Source: Syngnathus acus | Taxonomy: Eukaryota > Chordata > Actinopteri > Syngnathiformes > Syngnathidae | NCBI RefSeq assembly: GCF_901709675.1 | Contig: NC_051091.1 | Coordinates: 7,784,967 to 7,848,966 of the forward strand | Direction: 5' to 3' | Length of the DNA stretch: 64,000 nucleotides | In this document: positions 1 through 9,400 of the stretch, piece after piece | How positions within the stretch are numbered: position 1 is the stretch's first letter | How the letters are laid out: every line of letters starts with the position of its first letter | Notes under the pieces: generated by a model | Told to the model about the DNA's origin: nothing | Databases searched by the model: none | What the model saw: the letters and a program-made list of their open reading frames with translations, nothing else | Program-made: the position numbers and the translations under genes

Positions 1-19
1 ATGGCAGACTTTTTAGTAC

Positions 20-473
20 CTTTCATTAAATTCGGGGTTGAGATCTCGTTTCTTCACAGCTGTCTTCCTCTTGGTGGCCTTGCTTTTGTCTGGCAGCAGC
101 ATTATGGAGACGTAGCTGTCGGCAGCGTCCTTACTGGAGCACAACAGACCTCTGTGCACAGACACCAAAAGCATTCATTCAGCAAGTCTCAATCTTCCTG
201 CTCATCACAGTACAAATGAGCCTCTCAGCAACAGTATCTTTTTGTCTGTGTCGTTCGCATTTCCTCCATTTGAGGAGAAGTGGCAAAACTAAAGGATTGG
301 AATGATCCCATTGTGAGCGCTTACCTGCAGGCATGTACAATGATGACCAGCTTTCCCTCTCTCGTGTCATACGAAAGTGATAACTTCACCTGCCCATTCC
401 CAGATCCACTACTTGGGTCAGCACAAGGCAGAGTCCCACTACTCATCATCTCCACCATTTTGGTCTCCAGAAC
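20..473 (-). other. esyt1: esyt1 C2E exons 47-48
   Basis: Exons 473-325 (149 bp) and 151-20 (132 bp). They encode a short Ser/Gly linker, then QVKLSLSYDTREGKL, VIIVHACR, GLLCSSKDAADSYVS and MLLPDKSKATKRKTAVKKRD, the start of the C-terminal C2E that docks E-Syt1 on PI(4,5)P2 at the plasma membrane. The basic run KATKRKTAVKKR is the family's expected polybasic strand. The donor at 19-18 leads to C-terminal exon(s) outside the window. Confidence 0.9.
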
Positions 474-3400
474 CTAGTCAAGAGTCAAAACAAGGAACAA
501 GAGATGTCGACTAGTACACTACTCGTTCTGACGTGTGCACTTGAACTCTTTTCATTCCCACCTTGAGTTCAAGCCTCATCAGAACCTGGCTGTCAGGTGC
601 CGCTCCATCCAGATGGAACCACTGATCCAGGACCAGCTGTGGCTCTGCCAGCAACTCCTTCACGCAAACCACCAGAGATCCCATTGGCTGGTCCCAGCCG
701 CTAGACAACTGCGATGCCAACAAATAAATTTGTGAGCTACTGCACAATATCAAAATGCATAATGAACATCAATGATGGACTCGGCCTTACCTTGAATACA
801 AGCATCTGGTGTTGAGGGTCACGCACAAGGAAGTAGAAAGACTCACCCCACTGAGGATTGGTGCTGCGGTCACATAGCTTGAGAAATGTGGAATAACAAA
901 TACAATGAATAAATGTATCATTTCAGGATACGTTGTGTCACCCTTTTAAAAGTCTCACCTGTGTTTTGTAGGTTGTGTCGCCGAGAACAAGCTCAGCTCC
1001 CGCTTTGGGTTCCTTTCCGCTCTTCTTCAGCTGGAAAAATTTACACATTTTAACGTGTGACAACATTCTGTGAGTCATTCTGAATACACGAAGACGATGG
1101 TGGCGACTTACGGGTAATGAGTGCGCTCGCTCCAAATGGACAAAGAGCAAAGCAGCGGAGGGGATGGCTTTGTTCTTAAACAACTGGAGAGACTGAAGCT
1201 GCAGGACCTGCACAAAATAGATGAGACATATATTCATAAAAATGTATACTATATATTGAATGTATGTACTAAACAGCAAATGTTCTACGCAATAAAAATC
1301 CAAACCTTGTCAAGTTGGATGGGACGCGCTACTGTAGGAACCCATTCAAGGATCAAGTGAATCCGCCCGGACTTGATATCATTCAATGTGTACCACTGCA
1401 ACACAAGTTATGTTAGCTACTGAAGCAGGACAAGTAGAAAAATTCATAATAAAACTGCAAAAAACAAACAAACCTGATCTATGTACTGTGACCTGATGAC
1501 CTCTCCGAGTTTAATACTGAACCTAAGAAACATGACAACATACAATATCATCTGCTGTACTGTACTACTACATCATCACATGACACAAACCTTCCCAGGA
1601 AGTCATCAGAATCTAAATCTTTATCGAACGCTTCGAGTTGAATTTCCTGGACACTGTGACTGCTTAAAACTACCTGGAGAAGGACAACAGCAATGAAAAA
1701 CTCAACAAATGAAACATAACCAAATCATTAAAATATCAAATAAAACATCTCAGATATTTGGGAGTAACTTTATTGCTGTATCTGACATTTTCTTCATTAC
1801 CAAGTTTAACCAGATTTACCTCGTACATCTCGTTCCAGGTGGGGTTGAGGTTCTCCTTGACCACATGGCTCTTGAATGTAAGCCCTCCAACATTGATCTT
1901 GACATAGGGGTCGCTCTTGCCCTTCATCATCATCATGTTGTCCTTGGCAACCAGACTCTGGGCCTCCAGCAAATGAATCCTCAACAGCCCCTGCAGTCGG
2001 TGAGATAAGGCCACAGCGATCAATTAGATAGAAATATGTGGGGGGGTTAGCCAAGAGTTCATTGTTATTGTCTATTGGCCATAGAATGTCACTCAGCAGA
2101 GTGCGGATAATTGCTAAGGTCAAAAGGGGAAAAAAAAAAACGAAATTATTAGTTCATTATTTAGACAGACTACTTCCTGGTTCATGGAGTATGACTGGTG
2201 TTTTAATATAGTTATTGTTTAATTGTTATTGCCTCCTTTTATGAGAAAAGTTCTCTTAAACCTTTAAGCTTTGCCCTACATACAGAAGATTCAGATCAGA
2301 TCTCAGTTTCATAATAAAAGTTAAAGAAAACCAGAAGTGACCCATTGATTCACAGCCATTGGGGGAAAAAACATGGTGTTGATTCATCATAAATGCGGAA
2401 GGGCTGTAGCAAAAATGTCATCATATCCTCATTTAAATCTGTACAGACACACACGCAGCTTTAATGGAACCTAATATTTGACATTCTGATTAAATTTCAG
2501 CAATACCCGAGCCACTCTTTGAAAAGACTGTATGCGACTGGCTAATTATTATAGACACTACTGTTGACCCACCTCAGTGCCAAAGTCCCGGCTGGGGGTT
2601 GTGTGTTGTGGAGAAACATCAACTTTGGGCTTCAAGAGCTCAGCAGGAGGATCAGGCACTGTGACGTGAGCCTGGTCATCTCGTGTCTCCATGTCCTCTG
2701 TATAAACTTGGTCGACTGGTGTTTGATGCTCTTCCAAATCCGCCTGTTCCTCCACCAACTGAGTTAGATCGAACGTCTCAAGTGTGAAGGTGAAACTAGA
2801 CAAACTTTAGATGATGATGAAGTCAAACTAACCGTAGCATCAGGAGGCGGAATTGTAAAGGACTCTGCTTCATCTTCTGGGTACTTCATCTGGCCAAGAC
2901 TGACAAAACACAATCTGGTGAGCAAGCTCTATTTATTTGTAACCAGTGAAATGTGAAATAAAAACACTCACTCATCTAACGGAAGCCTCGAGCCAGTTTC
3001 TTCCTCCTCGGTGGAAACCGTGATTGTTTTCTTTGAAGCGAGACCACATGGCTGTGGGGCTTCCGTCATCACCGAGTTCAATATCTGTCGCCAAAAAATA
3101 AATAAATACACAAGTTGATATGTTGCCAAAGTTGCCACGACATCACATATGATTTTAGAGTCCAATTGAAATCCATACAATTTTTCATAACTATGATGAC
3201 ATTGTCCCACCTTGAGTTCAGCCCTCAGTAAGATCTCACTCTCCGGCAAGGCTCCATCCAGAGACATCCATTGATCCAGGACCAGCTGAGGTTCCGACAG
3301 CAGCTCTTTTACAGGAACCACCAGCGAGCCCAGTGGCTGCTCCCAAGCGCTGGATAACTAAAGACAAAATATCCCAAAATTACACTTTGATAGAGACCAC

Positions 3401-6400
3401 GTGCTTTCGGTGCGATGAGTATCTACCTTGAGGACAAGCATCTCCTCAGTAGGGTCATGAACCAAAAAATAGAATGCCTCGTTCCACTCAGGCGACCTTG
3501 TGCGATCACAAACCTTCGCACAGGGAGGCAGGTCAGAACATGAAAGCGTGTGTGAACATGATTTAAAGTTACACTGAAAATAATACTGTAATTTAAACAT
3601 CTCTATTTGTAAAAATATACAACTTTCCATACCTTAGTTTTATAGGTTGTGTTACCCAAAGCCAGCTCAACTCCAGCTTTCGGCTCCTTTCCACTTTTCT
3701 TAAACTGGACACACAAAGAAAGACACATTGTTTATAAAAAATAAAACACACACACATTAGAATCGAATTAAGTACAAGAAAGTATTTGTATCACTTATGA
3801 TTTAATTTTGGAATTACAAAAAATATTTGCCATGTTTTCCCACATTGGTTCCATTAGTAGTATTTTTTTCTGTTATGTAAACAAGTGTCTCACTGGCAAT
3901 GAGTTTGCTCTGTCCACATAAACAAAGAGCAAAGCTGCAGAGGGAATCGTCTTGTTTTTGAACGACTGCAACGACTGCAGTTGCTTCACCTGAAAAACAC
4001 AGACAGACGTCACACTATACAGAATATCGGAAGTAGTCATATGAGCAGTGTGTAGCGTGTTCTCACCTTGTCCAAGGTGCCATTATGGGACACTGTCTGG
4101 ACCCACTCCAGTATGAGACGAACACGACCAGACTTAACATCCTTCAGAGTGTACCACTGCAAAAGAAGCAAATACTTCTTGAGCAAAACAAAATATGAAA
4201 GTTGCAGGCTGGGTGTCAGGAACTCACCTGGTCTGTGTACTGGGAGCCAACGATGTCCGCCACACTGATGGTGAATCTGTTGAAAATATCGATATGGTTA
4301 TTTTGCGTGATGGCTTTTAAAATGTGCTGAGGGGATCGTTCGGCCCTTTACTGGACAAGCTCCAGCACACCCTCACCTTCCTAAAAAGTCGTCTTTGTCC
4401 ATGTCTTTGTCATACAGCTCCACGTTGACGTCCTGTCCAGACTGAGGCTTCATCACCACCTGTTGGAATCCAGAGAAGATAAAATGAGTGTCCCATATAA
4501 AGGAAGGATTTTGTATTCTCCACAATCTATCTGATCTGAAATCATGCTAAGCACCTGATACATCTCATTCCAGATGGGGTTGAGGTTCTCCTTGACAACA
4601 TTACTTTTAAATGTGGCGTCTCCAACGGTAATCTTTGCGTAGGGGTCACTCTTGCCCTTCTTCAAACCCCCCATCAGGTTGTCCTTGGCAACCAGATCTT
4701 GAGCCTCCATGAGGATGATTCTCATTAGCCCCTCCAGAGACAAGAAGGGTGGATTAAAAAATCATAAACCTTTGTATCAATTGACTGTTAACATTGTTGG
4801 CATTTTGGTATAAGTTATTCCAGAATTCTTTGTCTTAATACTTTTCTCCATGCTTTATAATATCTTTAATATACCTCATTGGAAAAGTTCAGATCTGGCG
4901 AAGTATGGGGAGGTTTCACCACAGCTGGTGGTGCTTCTTCTTTCATATCTTCTTCCACATCAGCTTGAGACATCTTTACATCACCTCCACCTTCTTCATG
5001 CATCATCACTTGCGGGACAATAGTTTCTATAGGAGGATCCACTGAACTGGACCTAAAAATGCATTACTAGGCATCAGAGACGAAGAAAAACTAAGATCGG
5101 AGATGAGACGTGTTGGATATATGGTGTGCTCACTTTTGGATGACATCACCCTCTTGTTTCTGCTGATCGGGAAAACGGATTGAGTCTTTCAAAGTGACCT
5201 TAGCTTGATCACTGGGACGGCGGGGACACTTGCTTGGTATCAGCATCTGTGTCCGAAAAAAAGGATTCAAACCTGAAGGATTTATGTGAATGAAAGCTTT
5301 GCTACCTTAAGTTCAGCCCGAAGGAGAAGTTGACTCTCAGGGGAGGCTCCGTCCAGATGGAACCACTGATCCAGGACCAGCTCTGGCTCAGTAAGAAGCT
5401 CTTTAATTGGAACCACTAAAGAGCCTATGGGCAATGTCCAGCTGTGGGAGAGCTAGGGAAATACAAGTGTTAGCGTTTAAGTTACAGTGAGGGAGGAACA
5501 GATCTTGAATTGCGATTTACTGTTTGTCTGACTACCTTAACAACAAGAATATCCTCTCTGGGGTCACGGACCAAGAAGCAGAACGCCTCATCCCACTCGG
5601 GTGATATAGAGCGATCGCACACCTGCAGCAGAGATGAGAAGGTTCACTCAGGGATGTCATTCAACTTGTTATTGCACTCTCTACAGCTTTTTTTATTTAA
5701 AAAAAAAAAAAAAAAAAAAAGGAGTCTCACTGTAGTTTTCCGGGACATTTTTCCAAGAATGAGCTCTGCTCCCACTTTTGGTTCTTTTCCACTCTTCTTC
5801 ACCTGTTGATGTTTAAATGACAGGTAATGATAAAAAATATATAATGCGTATTTAGTATTATGGGATCCATTACGTAGCAGACTTACTGGTAAACCATCTG
5901 CTTGTTGGATGAAAACAAACAGAAGACCGGCAGATGGAACTGCCTTGTTCTGGTAGGACTGTCTGGAATAGAACTGAAGAACCTGAAAGTGCACAATAGA
6001 TCAAGAGAATCATCATTATTTTGATTTTTTTCCACGTTGGCACGGTTTTTGTTCAAACCTGATCCACTTGGTCTGCTTCTGGGACTCTTGGAACCCATTC
6101 CAGGGTCAGATGAACTCGACCGGACTTGACATCATTGAGAGTGTACCACTGATATCACACACACACATGGAATTATTTGAATACTAGAAGGATGTGGGAG
6201 TGGTGCCTACAAGGGCAAATGAAGAAAAAATATATACTTGTACCTGATCAGTGTATTGTGACTCAATGATGTCCTTTAGATTGATCTTGAGCCTATTTTG
6301 GGAGTAAAATGAGATTCATAAAAGGGGCAGTTTACTCATTTAATGAGCATCAATATATTGAATATCAAACTACCTGCCCATGAAATCATCCTTCATGTCC

Positions 6401-9400
6401 ATATCTTTATCAAACACCTCCAGCTGTAGCTCCTGACCAGGCAACTGCGTCAAAATCACCTGAGGGGGAATGAATTTCAAATTGTATCTGAGATATGATC
6501 ACGTAAGTCACCTTCGAGTGATTACGGGCATTTATTTACCTCATACATCTCATTCCAGGTGGGGTTGAGATTCGCATTGATGGATTTGCTTGTGAATGTT
6601 TCCCCACCTATATTGATCTTCACATAGGGGTCACTCTTGCCTTTCACCATGCCCCCCATCATGTTGTCTTTGGGAATCAGGTTCTGCCCAGCCAGCAGGT
6701 GGATTCTGAGCAGCCCCTGCAAATACGAGTGATTTACAATTAGTGAAAGGAGGGCGAGAAATTGGACCAGATTTCGTTACCTCAGTGGCAAAACTGGAGT
6801 GTGGAGATGTCTCCTGCGGTAACTGTTTGCCTTTGGATTCCAGGTTAGACGACACATCGGCTGTGATACGCTCTTCATCTAACCACAGCATCTACAACAA
6901 GAATGGGGGCCAACTCTTGAACCTGACGACCAAATTCCTAATTTGTGTAATTCCACGAGTGATTTACCCTGAGAACTGCGTTGATATAAATACGACTGGC
7001 GGATCCGGAGTTGTCCAACTGGAACCACTGGTCCAGAGAAAGGCCAGAAGTGGACAGCACGCGAGACAGAGGGATGGACAGACTACCCAATGTCTGCACC
7101 CGGTCGACATCCTTCACCTTGTCACGCAGTTAAAAGACGCGATTACCTTTCTAAAGTCTCTTGTATTCATTTTGCAGTCCCACCAAATATTGTGAGGATA
7201 AAGCAGCGATTGAAAAGTTACCTGAATGTCAATATCCTGTTTGCGTGGATCTTGGATGAAAAACGTAAAGGCTTCTTCCCACTCTGGATTGACAGTTGTG
7301 GAACATGTCTTTAAACAATAAGAAACAGAATAAGCGTTTACATGACAAATAAATATACAAATATATAATTTGTAACATTGTAATTTGGATCAACCTTGCT
7401 CTCCCTGGTGATGTCCTGCACAGATAACTGCACCATGGGATTGGGCTCTTTATTCCCCTTTTTCATCTAGAGTATTGCAGGAAAAAAATGTTTTATGAAT
7501 AAATAATAGAGCATGTGACTTGTAGCAGAAAAACACGCGAAAAAAAAGTGTGGAAATTCACCAGCAACTTGCATGCAGCAAGCAAGCGTATGAGTCAGAT
7601 TTAAGGAGGAAAAGATCGCAATGAGTTCCACACATTTTGTCACGGAGTGGGAGGGGCTAAAAATAGCCGTGTATGTGCGTGTGTGTTAACAGGGTTAGAG
7701 GCCACGGGAACAACTGTGCAGAATGCCAGATGACAACCACACAGGAAGCAACGGCCAGCTCGTTGACTCACTGGCAGCGATTCAGCCTTGTCAAGGTAAA
7801 CCACCAAAATGGCGGACGAGGGCGGGTCGGCCGTTTTACTGGTCACACTCTCGTTTCTTTTCAGGATCTGGAAAGGGAGAGAATTACGGTGAATGTTTTG
7901 TTACAGTGAAGAAGAGAGACGTTTAGTCAGGATATAATGGAAGCACACCTGTTCAAGTCGATCAGTGGTCGGCATCAAGGCCAACCACTCCAGTTTGAGA
8001 TGGACCCGACCTGAGGGCGTATCCTTCAAAGGGAACCACTGAGGAGAATAATCAGACCACTTAACACAATCTAACAAGTGAAAAGCAAAAATCTGCTTAT
8101 AAAGATCAGATGTTAAACATTTGTAGTATTTTTGGAGTTTGCAATGGTGGAGAGAATTTTCAACATTCATAATGTCAAGTCAAACTTGTCCAACTAAATA
8201 GTTCCAAATTGTCTGAGTTCAATTTTCCAGCATTTTTCTTTTCTTTCATTCAAACATTTTCCAAAAACAGTATTTTTCTTACATTATCAACGGCTATGGA
8301 CTTCTTCACAATGCCCAAATCCAATTTGGTCCTACATGGGAGAGAAAAAAGGACATCAAATCAGTAAACACACCTTGGGGAAAAACAAACAAATGATTAC
8401 CTCAACGCTGAGTGATTGAAATGTAAACACACAAATGAAGAGAGAGAATGACGCAGATGTACCTCCCCAGGAAATCATCCTGGTCTGGATCTTTGTCATA
8501 AACCTCCACCTCCAGTTCCTGACCAGGCACTTCATGGACTATCACCTGGTGCAGCAGACACACGTACAAAAAAATGTAGACAGACAGAATGGTTGGAAAA
8601 TGGCTGTGGACTCACAGTGAATGAATGAAAACGGAACATTCAAAGTCAGTCCGACGAGTGAATGTCGCACATAATCATAAGGATTCATTGTTCCTTACCT
8701 CATACATCTCCCCCCACTTGGGTGAGTCTGTGTTGTCAAAGTGGTGGGAGGTGAACATCTGAGGCCCCACCCGCAATATGGCGTAGGGGTCTGACAAGCC
8801 CGCCATGACGCCTTTCACGTAGTGGTCCTTTGCTGCTAGATTCTGGGCCTCCACAAGGTGGATGCGCACCACACCCTTGGGATCATAATGACAGAATTGA
8901 ATATGACACACGTGAGGTCACGTGTTGCTGCGTATGGCATCATTACCCTGGGCAAAGGGGAGCGAAGATGTGCCAAATGTAGGTTTGGAACCAGGGGGAC
9001 GACCAGACGGTTGGGCAGCACCAAGAAGGAGGCGATGGCATCCATGATCATGCTGTCAGACATGACACTGAAGAAGATGAAGGAGACATGGCAAAGTCAC
9101 ATTATGACAATGTAAATATTGATGTTCACCTGAATTACCACGGAACATAAATTGCATGAACTTAAATTGTTGTGTTTCAGCAGTTTCTGCCCACTCATCA
9201 AATGTGGAATTTAAAAAAAAAACAGGCAAATCTTTTTTTTTTAGATGCTCATCTAATAAAATAAAATAAAAAAATCCTTTATTAGTTGCCTTTTCCTGAA
9301 AATATATTTTGAATTTCGTAAGCGAGCACAGCAACCGTGATGTTTTTGCTTCTGATAACCAGCACATACTTACAGAGCGGTAACGTTATCAACATCGAGG

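Noticed and set aside
2777-2795. Longer version of esyt1 exon 38 using the acceptor at TCTAG
   Set aside because: It breaks the phase with exon 37; the CTTGAG acceptor 19 bases further in keeps it.
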